This document shows positions 1 to 6,969 of a DNA stretch of 12,777 nucleotides, piece after piece. Numbering within the stretch: the stretch's first letter is position 1; every line of letters starts with the position of its first letter. Made by a program: the position numbers and the translations under genes. The DNA is from Butyrivibrio sp. GTDB lineage: Bacteria > Bacillota_A > Clostridia > Lachnospirales > Lachnospiraceae. Under the pieces are notes generated by a model. The model was not told the origin of the DNA. It searched no databases and saw only the letters and a program-made list of their open reading frames with translations. The stretch covers positions 1-12,777 of the forward strand of contig JAILOW010000165.1 in assembly GCA_024690635.1 (NCBI GenBank). The letters run 5' to 3'.

Positions 1-71
1 ATCGGTATGAATTTCATAACCAGTCCGAAGACGGTGTTTCTGAAAGCGTTCTTACTTCTGTCTTTACTCAA
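1..71 (-). CDS. Wzx-type polysaccharide flippase, N-terminal fragment (cut by window edge)
   Basis: Only the first 23 codons are present, and the gene continues beyond base 1. From a TTG at 71-69 the frame reads L/M-SKDRSKNAFRNTVFGLVMKFIP. A short basic stretch, then RNT-FG and a hydrophobic helix, is typical of the N-terminus of MATE-like/Wzx flippases, which move undecaprenyl-linked repeat units across the membrane. GGAG at 82-79 sits 7 bases before the TTG. The two codons before it are ATT ATT and no in-frame ATG or GTG lies nearby, so TTG is the best start. The gene begins 16 bases after the stop of the preceding FrhB-like gene. A flippase is the expected partner of the Wzy polymerase upstream, and none appears elsewhere in the window. 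The call rests on a very short fragment plus context; another membrane protein of the operon cannot be excluded. Confidence 0.6.
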   Translation of the reverse strand, partial: MSKDRSKNAFRNTVFGLVMKFIP

Positions 72-78
72 AATAATG

Positions 79-82
79 CTCC
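79..82 (-). promoter_or_regulatory. Ribosome binding site for the partial flippase gene (decides a TTG start)
   Basis: GGAG on the minus strand, 7 bases before the TTG at 71-69. It lies in the 16-base gap after the FrhB-like gene and supports the non-ATG start. Confidence 0.6.
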
Positions 83-87
83 GATGT

Positions 88-1245
88 CTACTTTTTATTT
101 CTAAGGATATTCCATTTTTTTCTGAGGGCAAACTTTATTCCGCCCATATTTCTTGTATAAAGCTTTTCCAAAGCCCCATATCCGCCCTCTTTATAAGCAT
201 TCTGGTACATTTCCCGGGATGATGGCTTTAAAGAAGGGGCATTTAGCTGATGATTATATTTAGCGATACTGTCTATATCAGACTCCATAACTTCAAGAAG
301 CTCTTTGCTTTCTTCAAAAAGCCTTTTGCCTTTTTCCGAATTTACAAGTACGCAGGACCAGTATCTGTCCTTTTTTTCATGCAAAGGAAACACTTCCTTA
401 AATCCCCAGAAATCTCCAAGGGTAATATCACCCACGCGGTTTTTCCCTGCGTATGGGCAGGAATAGCAGTTTTCTCTGAATATCACGCTGTCAAGAAACA
501 GCTTGTAAAAGGAAATAAGTCCGTGGGAAAGAATGTATTTTCCCTTTTCCGTCCTGACAACTGCTTTGTATCCGCCGCCTGCTGCCTTATCCCTAAAACA
601 AAAACCCATGATCCTGCTTCCAAGCTCTTTGGATAATCCTTTCAGGCAATCGTTGAACATGGATACCGAAGGGACGCCGTGGCAGATTATATCTACGGTA
701 AAAAGATTGTCGTCATCATGTGTCAGCTCTTTTATGGCAGCCACCTGACATGGAGTCCCGCTAAAAAGAACCTTCTTTCCTTCAGACAGAGTCTTTTTTA
801 CATCATCAAATACCTCATAGCCTCTGGAGTGAACATACTTGGAACCAAATATCTTTTCAAGCTCATCACTGTCTTTTGCAATTATGTGCTTCAGATCATA
901 AACGTTATTTTCAAAAGAGCCTGCTGCCCCTGCAACAAAGCCTCCATTTTTCATAAAAGAAGTGGCAATTGCAGAAAACGCCCCGCCGGAAGTACTTTTC
1001 TGATAAAGAGTATTCTCTGCCAGGGCGCCGTAAACTTTTTTTGGCATCATTCCCTGATCAGCCTCTTTATAAACGCAGGCCGACATGCATTTTCCGCACT
1101 TTACGCAAAGGCTCCCGTCGATATTGGGATATAAAAATCCGAATTCATCGGGCTTCATCTCTATGGCGGACTTTGGGCACTCTGTCATGCAAAGTCCGCA
1201 GCCGCAGCATTCTTTTTTTTCTTTAAAAAGGATAATATCTTCCAT
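88..1245 (-). CDS. FrhB-like iron-sulfur flavoprotein B (coenzyme F420 hydrogenase/dehydrogenase beta-subunit family)
   Basis: 385 residues. The N-terminus is a two-cluster ferredoxin domain: CCGCGLC with a following CP (C13/C14, C16, C19, C23) and CVKCGKC with C57, enough for two [4Fe-4S] clusters. The FrhB N- and C-terminal domains follow, with SGTPCQ (C166), DIICHGVP (C188), CYSC (C260, C263) and GDITLGDFWG (272-281). Family members bind FAD and Fe-S and move electrons between ferredoxin or F420 and a substrate. Lachnospiraceae are not known to make F420, so the name should not be read as a function; ferredoxin is the likelier donor. The gene starts 12 bases after pyruvyl transferase B. 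Its Shine-Dalgarno is poorly placed (AAGG only 3 bases from ATG), so translation may depend on coupling. It parallels the protein at 3550-4785 motif by motif, including a similar C-terminal tail (EGGYGALEKLY), but has G267 where that one has C278. Proposed role, inferred: reduction step in decorating the repeat unit. Confidence 0.85.
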   Translation of the reverse strand: MEDIILFKEKKECCGCGLCMTECPKSAIEMKPDEFGFLYPNIDGSLCVKCGKCMSACVYKEADQGMMPKKVYGALAENTLYQKSTSGGAFSAIATSFMKNGGFVAGAAGSFENNVYDLKHIIAKDSDELEKIFGSKYVHSRGYEVFDDVKKTLSEGKKVLFSGTPCQVAAIKELTHDDDNLFTVDIICHGVPSVSMFNDCLKGLSKELGSRIMGFCFRDKAAGGGYKAVVRTEKGKYILSHGLISFYKLFLDSVIFRENCYSCPYAGKNRVGDITLGDFWGFKEVFPLHEKKDRYWSCVLVNSEKGKRLFEESKELLEVMESDIDSIAKYNHQLNAPSLKPSSREMYQNAYKEGGYGALEKLYTRNMGGIKFALRKKWNILRNKK

Positions 1246-1257
1246 TTACCTTCACCG

Positions 1258-2340
1258 TTATTTTCCGGCAAGCTCAACACATTCCTTCAGGTATTCAAGG
1301 CTCTTTTTCCTCTCGGCATCAAGGACCTTTTCTACCCTGTCATAATCGATCTTTTGCGTAAGCTTTTCTTCAAGGTCATCCCCTTTTGAGATAAGCCTGT
1401 CCGAAAGCCCCATCCTTTCAAGAAGATCTCCAAGCTTGTTTTGATTGGTAGGTCTTATAAAGGAGCAAAACTGTATGCGATTTATGATAGAAAAGATGGT
1501 TCCGTGGAAAGTATCAGTAACCACATAATCTGCATAGTAGAAATAATCCAAAAGCCTTAGGGGCGGAACTGCAATATACTTGTCGCACCAGGTAAGAACT
1601 CCGCCAAAGCATACTGTTTTAAGACCATGCTTTTTTGCAAAGCTTTTTATCTGCGCTATCTCTTTTTCATCGTTAAACCTGTTGTTGTAGGCATAGACAA
1701 TCAGATAGTTTTTAAGGTCCACAGGTTTGTGTTGTATGCTATACAGATTACCTGCCAGCACGGGATCGAGATTATATACTATCTCTCCGTCATACAGCGC
1801 CTTTATATAGTCATGGGTTCCCTTGTCCCTTACAGACATCTTTGAATAGTTTTCCAAAGCTCTTCTTACAATTTCTTTTTTGTCATCAGGAATCCCCTCT
1901 GCTACGGCACTTCCGCAGGACGCAGCATAGGTAACCTTTGTCTTTGCGTTTTTGATATCGCCGTATAACTGAAGCCTTATGGAATCTGTGGATTTAAAGA
2001 CCTCATCACTTCCAACCACCACAAGATCATAGTCTTCATCCAAAGGAGTATCAAACTCTTCTTCCATGAACTTCGTGATCATTGGAAATGCCTGCTTTTT
2101 CTGCTTAAGGAACATTACTCTCTTTTTTATAAACTCAAAAGGGCCGAGCTTTCTTTTTGGAGCTTTGTAATCGTCCCTGTCTTTTACCGGCATATCCACA
2201 GATATCTTATTGTCTTCATCTATATCCATGAAAAAGACTTTTTCTCCGGATACCTTTTCAAGCATCTTCTTTAGCGAATATGCCTGAAGTACAGAGCCGT
2301 AGTTTATTATTTTTTGCATAGAAAGAATTGCTATCTTCAT
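1258..2340 (-). CDS. Polysaccharide pyruvyl transferase family protein B
   Basis: 360 residues, a usual length for the WcaK/AmsJ/CsaB-like pyruvyl transferase family, which takes the enolpyruvyl group of phosphoenolpyruvate and places it on a sugar. Visible family marks are INYGSVLQAYSL near the N-terminus (12-23), VVGSDEVF (108-115), YAASCG (138-143), SVRDKGT (169-175), LDPVL (191-195) and the strongly conserved TDTFHGTIFS (275-284). It is predicted cytosolic, with no signal peptide. The ATG overlaps the stop of wzy as ATGA, and GGAAG lies 7 bases before it. The gene is followed directly by an FrhB-like gene, the same order as the pair at 5860-3550. Its C-terminal part (IDYDRVEKVL...KKSLEYLKE) matches that paralogue in style, so both belong to one subfamily. 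Acceptor sugar and final product (ketal or reduced ether) cannot be read from the sequence. Confidence 0.88.
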   Translation of the reverse strand: MKIAILSMQKIINYGSVLQAYSLKKMLEKVSGEKVFFMDIDEDNKISVDMPVKDRDDYKAPKRKLGPFEFIKKRVMFLKQKKQAFPMITKFMEEEFDTPLDEDYDLVVVGSDEVFKSTDSIRLQLYGDIKNAKTKVTYAASCGSAVAEGIPDDKKEIVRRALENYSKMSVRDKGTHDYIKALYDGEIVYNLDPVLAGNLYSIQHKPVDLKNYLIVYAYNNRFNDEKEIAQIKSFAKKHGLKTVCFGGVLTWCDKYIAVPPLRLLDYFYYADYVVTDTFHGTIFSIINRIQFCSFIRPTNQNKLGDLLERMGLSDRLISKGDDLEEKLTQKIDYDRVEKVLDAERKKSLEYLKECVELAGK

Positions 2341-3536
2341 ATGTGCACTTCCACCAGCGGATCTCTTTTTCTCTCGGTGCAGGCAAAAAGAAAAGCAAGC
2401 ACCACCACAAATTTCAAGTTAAGTGTGATCTCAACGGAGGAGATCAGGATAAACAGATAAGCCAGCATCAAAAATCCTGTTGATGCCTCATCGTAAGCCG
2501 CATTGAGGCAGATAAAGGTCAGTATTATAAACAGTATCCCTCCCACAATTCCAAATGAGAGTATTACATCCGCAAGACCGTTCTGCAGATCATCCATTCT
2601 GGTTATAAGCTTGGATACAGCATAATTGTTATGGTATCCAACACCCCAGACAGGTGAAACCGAGATGGCTGCCAGTATCCTTCCTATGCCTCTTAGTCTT
2701 CCGGTCAACGTAACATCTTCATGAAGGACATTTTCTATAAAGTTCTTTATGGGCCCCCACTGGGTTACAGTGGGAAATACAAGGAGCACCACGTTGGATA
2801 TCAGCATGACAAGAAGGGCTGATATGGGGTTTGCGCACTTTTCCATAAAGAGCTTTCTGAAAAAGTACACTACAAAGAAAAGCAGCATGGCAACAAGGGC
2901 TGTGGTACATTCTGAATAGATTGTGATGACAAAAGATACAGCCACCTGCACTATCATCAGTATCCTGTCTCTCTTTTTTTCTCTGTCCCAAACAGTCATA
3001 AAAAAAGCCAGAAGGAAAAAATGCGTATAGGAGAGATTGAATTTGTTGCCCACAAGGTAGGAGCCTATACCTCCGATATGTTTGGCCCCTTTTAGGATCG
3101 CATGGGCATCTGTTATAAGGCAAAGTCCAAGAGTCTCCGCCCAGAGCATCATCATGGTATCCTTTAAATAATTCTTTTCCTTCATGATCTCCATAAGGAA
3201 AAATGGCAGGATGTATCTTAAAACCTGAGTGAAAATGTCTTTGTAGGTAATTACAAAATCGCCCTGTATTCTTCGGTTTATGATGTTGGAATACAGCATT
3301 TCTCCACCAAAGACCAAAAGAAAGATATTAAAAAAGATATACTTTGAATCCAGAAGTATCAAAAAGTGAGCAATGCAGTACGCAAAAAGCACCAGCGCAA
3401 TTACAATGGCATCACGGGCATATCTGGGATAATACCTGTAATTAAAATTCACCACTGAAAGGACCAGAAGCAAAACGCTGACAAAGAAAACTTCCACATG
3501 TTTAAGTTCGATAGGAATATATTTTATTTCCGGCAT
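2337..3536 (-). CDS. Wzy-type polysaccharide polymerase (O-antigen polymerase/ligase family)
   Basis: 399 residues, mostly membrane helices (about ten; for example around 15-30, 43-62, 66-82, 104-118, 168-184, 191-207, 211-228, 237-254, 326-344 and 355-386). A large loop before the last helices holds LTGR (277-280) and SPVWGVGYHNN (294-304), then LADVILSFGIVGG, the pattern usual for Wzy polymerases. Wzy joins lipid-linked repeat units at the outer face of the membrane. Sequence conservation in this family is low, so the call rests on topology, the TGR/GxGxxN loop and the setting within glycosyltransferase and decorating genes with a probable flippase downstream. The start has GGAG 6 bases before ATG, in the 13-base gap after FrhB-like A. 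The stop overlaps the next start as ATGA. The WaaL-type ligase branch is an alternative, less likely in a Gram-positive. Confidence 0.8.
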   Translation of the reverse strand: MPEIKYIPIELKHVEVFFVSVLLLVLSVVNFNYRYYPRYARDAIVIALVLFAYCIAHFLILLDSKYIFFNIFLLVFGGEMLYSNIINRRIQGDFVITYKDIFTQVLRYILPFFLMEIMKEKNYLKDTMMMLWAETLGLCLITDAHAILKGAKHIGGIGSYLVGNKFNLSYTHFFLLAFFMTVWDREKKRDRILMIVQVAVSFVITIYSECTTALVAMLLFFVVYFFRKLFMEKCANPISALLVMLISNVVLLVFPTVTQWGPIKNFIENVLHEDVTLTGRLRGIGRILAAISVSPVWGVGYHNNYAVSKLITRMDDLQNGLADVILSFGIVGGILFIILTFICLNAAYDEASTGFLMLAYLFILISSVEITLNLKFVVVLAFLFACTERKRDPLVEVHI

Positions 3537-3549
3537 GTAACTCTCCGTT

Positions 3550-4785
3550 TTAATTTAATCTGTATTTCTTTATTTTATTACGAAGGCTCCTTGGAAGCTT
3601 GTTAAATACAAAATGGATAAGCCTTTGCTTTTTATATGCTTTCATATACAGCTTTTCTACTCCCGCATATCCCTCGGAAAGGTAAAGCTCCATAACCCTG
3701 TCTCTTTTGGGAGTATACTCATAAGGTCTGTTTAGATGGACATTTCCCTTTGCGATCTTTTCAAAAGTCGAAGGGACTTTTTCAATATTTAAGCTGCCAT
3801 CCTCGCAAAAATCTCTTCCCTTTTCTGTGTTGGCAATAAGGCAGGAAATACCGGCATCTTCCACAAACGCTCCGCCCTTTTTAAGAATATCGGGATGCTC
3901 ATAGGCAATGCCCCAAAAGTCTCCCACAGTAATATCTCCGGGTCTTTTTTCACAGGCATATTTACAGCTGTAACAGTTTTTTCTGCTGATAAGTCCATCA
4001 AGAAAAAGAGCATAATAAGAGCTAAGCCTTGCAGGTCTTCTGTATACCGCTTCTCTTCCCTTTTTATCTATGCCGTACAGTCCCGAATTCTCTCCCCAGC
4101 CTGCTTTTTTGTCCCTGAAAAGATAACCGGTTATCTCTTTGTAACCTCTCTTTTCCTTTTCAAGATCGAGATAACCCTGAAGCATCTTCACTCCGGGAAC
4201 TCCGTGACAGATAATATCCACAAGGATCAGATTGTCATAGTCTTTTTTCAGAAATTCTTTCAGAGCCGCGATCTGGCAGGGAGTACCGCTGTACAATACT
4301 TTCCTTCCATCTTCCAAAAGAGTCATGGTCTCGCTGAAAGTTTTTTCTGTATCGCTCTGAACATACTTGGAGCCCTGAAGTCTTTTCAGGTCTTCCTTTT
4401 TATCTGCCATCACGTGATGTACCGTGATCTTTCCCCCATGGATATCCATAGCGCAGCCAAATACCGCTCCGCCTTCCGATAAGATCTTTTCAGCCAAGGC
4501 TGTAAAAAGTCCACCTGATGCAGCATAAAAAAGCTGCTCCCTGTCCCTGTTTACCGCGGCATAAGCAGCAACAGGAGTATTGGTCTCCTGGGTATTCTGA
4601 AAAGCGCAGACACTTTTACAAAGTCCGCAGGATATGCACTTGTCATGATCTATCTGCGGATATAAAAAACCGAATTCATCCTGTTTCATGCTGATAGCGC
4701 CCTGAGGGCATACATTGTAGCACCCTCCGCAGCCGCAGCACTTCTCTTTATCTTCAAAGAGTGTTATCTTGTCTGACGCTGTCAT
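3550..4785 (-). CDS. FrhB-like iron-sulfur flavoprotein A (coenzyme F420 hydrogenase/dehydrogenase beta-subunit family)
   Basis: 411 residues. An N-terminal double ferredoxin domain has CCGCGGC plus CP (C16/C17, C19, C22, C26) and CISCGLC plus C60. The FrhB domains follow, with SGTPCQIAAL (C170), DIICHGVPG (C193), CYSC (C271, C274), an added C278, and GDITVGDFWG (283-292). The expected cofactors are two [4Fe-4S] clusters and FAD; a further cluster ligated by the later cysteines is possible. The family includes F420-reducing enzymes of methanogens, and also ferredoxin-dependent plant and cyanobacterial reductases (7-hydroxymethyl chlorophyll a reductase and the F-type divinyl reductase BciB), so it can reduce small organic groups without F420. 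The ATG lies 4 bases after the stop of pyruvyl transferase A, with AAGG 9 bases upstream, so the two are probably made together. The substrate is not known; reduction of a pyruvyl-type substituent is an inference from the pairing. Confidence 0.87.
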   Translation of the reverse strand: MTASDKITLFEDKEKCCGCGGCYNVCPQGAISMKQDEFGFLYPQIDHDKCISCGLCKSVCAFQNTQETNTPVAAYAAVNRDREQLFYAASGGLFTALAEKILSEGGAVFGCAMDIHGGKITVHHVMADKKEDLKRLQGSKYVQSDTEKTFSETMTLLEDGRKVLYSGTPCQIAALKEFLKKDYDNLILVDIICHGVPGVKMLQGYLDLEKEKRGYKEITGYLFRDKKAGWGENSGLYGIDKKGREAVYRRPARLSSYYALFLDGLISRKNCYSCKYACEKRPGDITVGDFWGIAYEHPDILKKGGAFVEDAGISCLIANTEKGRDFCEDGSLNIEKVPSTFEKIAKGNVHLNRPYEYTPKRDRVMELYLSEGYAGVEKLYMKAYKKQRLIHFVFNKLPRSLRNKIKKYRLN

Positions 4786-4789
4786 TTTA

Positions 4790-5860
4790 TTATGCCTTAT
4801 CCTCTATGGATGATCTTAGATAATCAAGGCTCTGCCGCCTTTTTTCACCTATCACCCTGTATACCTGTTCATAGTTTATCTCTTCTTTTTGCCCGTAGGG
4901 ATCAAAGACATAGTCTTTTGTCATCTCTCTGTTCTCGATGCCAAGCTCTTTCAAAAGAGCTCCAACCTTTTTTATCCTGCTTTCATTCGTAAGATATACC
5001 TTAAACTGCTTTTTGCAAAGTATTGAAAAAACAGCTCCGTGGAAGGTTCCTGTAAACACAAACTCAGCATTTCTAAACATCTCCACCCATTCAAAGGGGG
5101 TGAGATTTACCGTAACATCAGTGTACTCTTTATTGCACTCGCCTGCCCCGTAGATACCAAGGTCATGCTCTTTTGCATAGTCAAAGATCTGCTTTTGGAT
5201 ATCCTTAGGCAGTTTTTCGCAGTAGTAAAAAAGAATATAAGGTTTCTTTTTTGCCGCAAGAGGCGCTCCTTCAAAGGTCCCAAGGAATGTGGGATCCAAA
5301 ACTCTTGTAACCTCTTTTCCCGAGATTTTTCCTGCAAGTTCAAAGGTCAGATCATCCCTTGCGGAAAGAGCACTGAATCTTTTTATTCCATCCTGTACAT
5401 AACCCGGAAGTTCTTCTGTAGGCCGGGTTTTTCCGACACTGGGTGCATAGGCTATAAGCTTTTGGCAGGTAAGTCCCTGTCCGAATTTTACAGGATCGTT
5501 AGCCTTTTTGTCTTTGAAGTTCCACACTTCATCGCTGCCCACAAGGATCACATCGTAGCCAAGTTTGTTTACCTGTTTCGGATTGTAAACCCTCTTTGAC
5601 ATCTTCAGATGGGCATTCCTTGCGTGAGCAAAGGTACGGGGAAGCTTGATCTTTTGCAGATAGCTTTTCAGGTTTTCCCTGTCCTTGTAGAATCTGAACC
5701 ACCCGCCTGTATTAATGACAAAATGCCTTACATTAAGGTAATCGATTATCTCAATGTTGTCCTCGGGAAACAGCTCTTGTACAGCATTTAAAAGTGCATA
5801 CGCCTGAAGGAATGCTCCGTAATTATTAACGTAGTGATGCGTCAGAATTCCTATCTTCAT
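4790..5860 (-). CDS. Polysaccharide pyruvyl transferase family protein A
   Basis: 356 residues with the features of the polysaccharide pyruvyl transferase family (PEP-dependent, cytosolic): NNYGAFLQAYAL (12-23), ILVGSDEVWN (105-114), AYAPSVG (137-143), LSARDD (165-170), VLDPTFLG (187-194), and in the C-terminal half FEWVEMF followed by FTGTFHGAVFS (269-279). The ATG overlaps the stop of the EpsF-like glycosyltransferase as ATGA, and the FrhB-like gene follows 4 bases after its own stop. Compared with the paralogue at 1258-2340, the motifs and the C-terminal end (INYEQVYRVI...RRQSLDYLR) agree but much of the rest differs. This suggests old paralogues with different acceptors rather than a fresh duplication. 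The family assignment is firm; which sugar is modified, and whether a ketal or another pyruvate-derived group results, is open. Confidence 0.9.
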   Translation of the reverse strand: MKIGILTHHYVNNYGAFLQAYALLNAVQELFPEDNIEIIDYLNVRHFVINTGGWFRFYKDRENLKSYLQKIKLPRTFAHARNAHLKMSKRVYNPKQVNKLGYDVILVGSDEVWNFKDKKANDPVKFGQGLTCQKLIAYAPSVGKTRPTEELPGYVQDGIKRFSALSARDDLTFELAGKISGKEVTRVLDPTFLGTFEGAPLAAKKKPYILFYYCEKLPKDIQKQIFDYAKEHDLGIYGAGECNKEYTDVTVNLTPFEWVEMFRNAEFVFTGTFHGAVFSILCKKQFKVYLTNESRIKKVGALLKELGIENREMTKDYVFDPYGQKEEINYEQVYRVIGEKRRQSLDYLRSSIEDKA

Positions 5861-6969
5861 ACTTCCCCTGCCAGTTCCAGATACCTTTTCTGAAGCTTTG
5901 CCGCTTCTGTTTTTATGTCATAGCGATTTGCTCTTATAAGCTCTGTTTTGTCTTTTCTCTCTGTCTTTTCAAAGCCTTTTAAAATAGCTTCCACCCACTT
6001 ATCCAGGGGTTCGTCGCATCCGATAAAGGAAGCCTTATCGGAAAAACCGATCTCTCTTGTGATTCCTGATGAAAAGATGCAGGGAAGATCTGCTGCCTGG
6101 GCTTCGACACCAACTACCGGAAGCCCCTCCCAGACAGAAGGAAGGATAAAAGTATCAAAGGCCTGGTACCATTCGTTGGCATTTGGAACATTTCCGACAA
6201 ATATAACCCTGTCCGCAACTCCCAGAGCCACGGCCTTTTCCTTTATTTCCTCCATGAGTTCTCCGTCCCCCAAAAGGACCAGCATTGCCTTATCGTCTTT
6301 TTTTACAAGCTGTGCAAAAACGTCAATGAGAAAGGTGTGGTTCTTTTGAGTCATAAACCTTCCTACATGGCCAAGCACGTGTTTATCAGTAAGGCCATAC
6401 TCTTCTCTGAGTTTTTGACGGATCTGTTCATTAAAGATAAATTTGTCTATCTCGATGGCATTGGGAATAAACTCATAGTCTTTTTCATCTGTTTTTCCAT
6501 TTCCGAAATAGCATCTTGCAGCCGCTTCTCCGCAGGCAAAATTCACATTTGTATTCTTGGGAAGAAACAGCATGCATATCTTTTTAAGCGGAAGTTTTAA
6601 GTCTTTGGTAAAGGATGCCCCGTGAGCGTGAAAGATCCTGACGGGAATGCCGCTTCTTTTAGCCCCCGCAAGAGGATAAACTCCAAATGCTCCGTTATGG
6701 GCTTCCACAATTTTGTAGTCCGGATGCTTTTCAAACAAGGACTTCATGTATGCTCTGTAACTGAAAAGCTTTAGCGGATTGACCCCGGGAGAATGAAATA
6801 TCCTTCCCCCAAGGGACTCTATCTCTTTATCATAGGCGCCGGGCTTTTTCTTGTTGCACAAAAAGTCAAACTGCACCTTATCCCTGTCCATGTGCCTGTA
6901 ATAGTTCATGAGCATGGTTTCGATGCCGGCTCTGTCCATATTGCTGACTGAATGAAGTACTCTTATCAT
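5857..6969 (-). CDS. Glycosyltransferase family 4 protein, EpsF-like
   Basis: 370 residues, GT-B fold of family GT4 (retaining, nucleotide-sugar dependent, cytosolic face of the membrane). The N-terminal half has a start typical of EpsF-like enzymes (RVLHSVSNMDRAGIETMLMNYYR at 3-25, stated here in outline), HAHG at 114-117 and IPNAIE at 168-173. The C-terminal nucleotide-binding half has GHVGRFMTQKNH (200-211), LLGDGE (232-237) and the paired glutamates of the EX7E motif at E281 and E289 (EGLPVVGVE). It adds one sugar to the lipid-linked repeat unit; donor and linkage cannot be told. The start overlaps the acyltransferase stop as ATGA and its stop overlaps the next start in the same way, so it sits in the middle of a translationally coupled run. 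Confidence 0.9.
   Translation of the reverse strand: MIRVLHSVSNMDRAGIETMLMNYYRHMDRDKVQFDFLCNKKKPGAYDKEIESLGGRIFHSPGVNPLKLFSYRAYMKSLFEKHPDYKIVEAHNGAFGVYPLAGAKRSGIPVRIFHAHGASFTKDLKLPLKKICMLFLPKNTNVNFACGEAAARCYFGNGKTDEKDYEFIPNAIEIDKFIFNEQIRQKLREEYGLTDKHVLGHVGRFMTQKNHTFLIDVFAQLVKKDDKAMLVLLGDGELMEEIKEKAVALGVADRVIFVGNVPNANEWYQAFDTFILPSVWEGLPVVGVEAQAADLPCIFSSGITREIGFSDKASFIGCDEPLDKWVEAILKGFEKTERKDKTELIRANRYDIKTEAAKLQKRYLELAGEV

Noticed and set aside
2719..3123. A 134-codon second frame on the minus strand inside wzy
   Set aside because: It overlaps the polymerase in another frame, has a Cys/His-rich composition typical of a shifted frame, and lacks its own start signals.
3895..4482. A 195-codon open frame on the plus strand
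   Set aside because: It lies wholly opposite the FrhB-like A gene, its product resembles no family, and the minus frame shows strong conserved motifs. It is an antisense shadow. The other plus-strand frames, including 5039-5599, 9789-10262 and 7-222, are rejected for the same reason.
88..4785. Naming the two FrhB-like proteins as true coenzyme F420 hydrogenase/dehydrogenase subunits
   Set aside because: The similarity is to the family only. There are no hydrogenase or F420-linked partners nearby and the context is polysaccharide synthesis.
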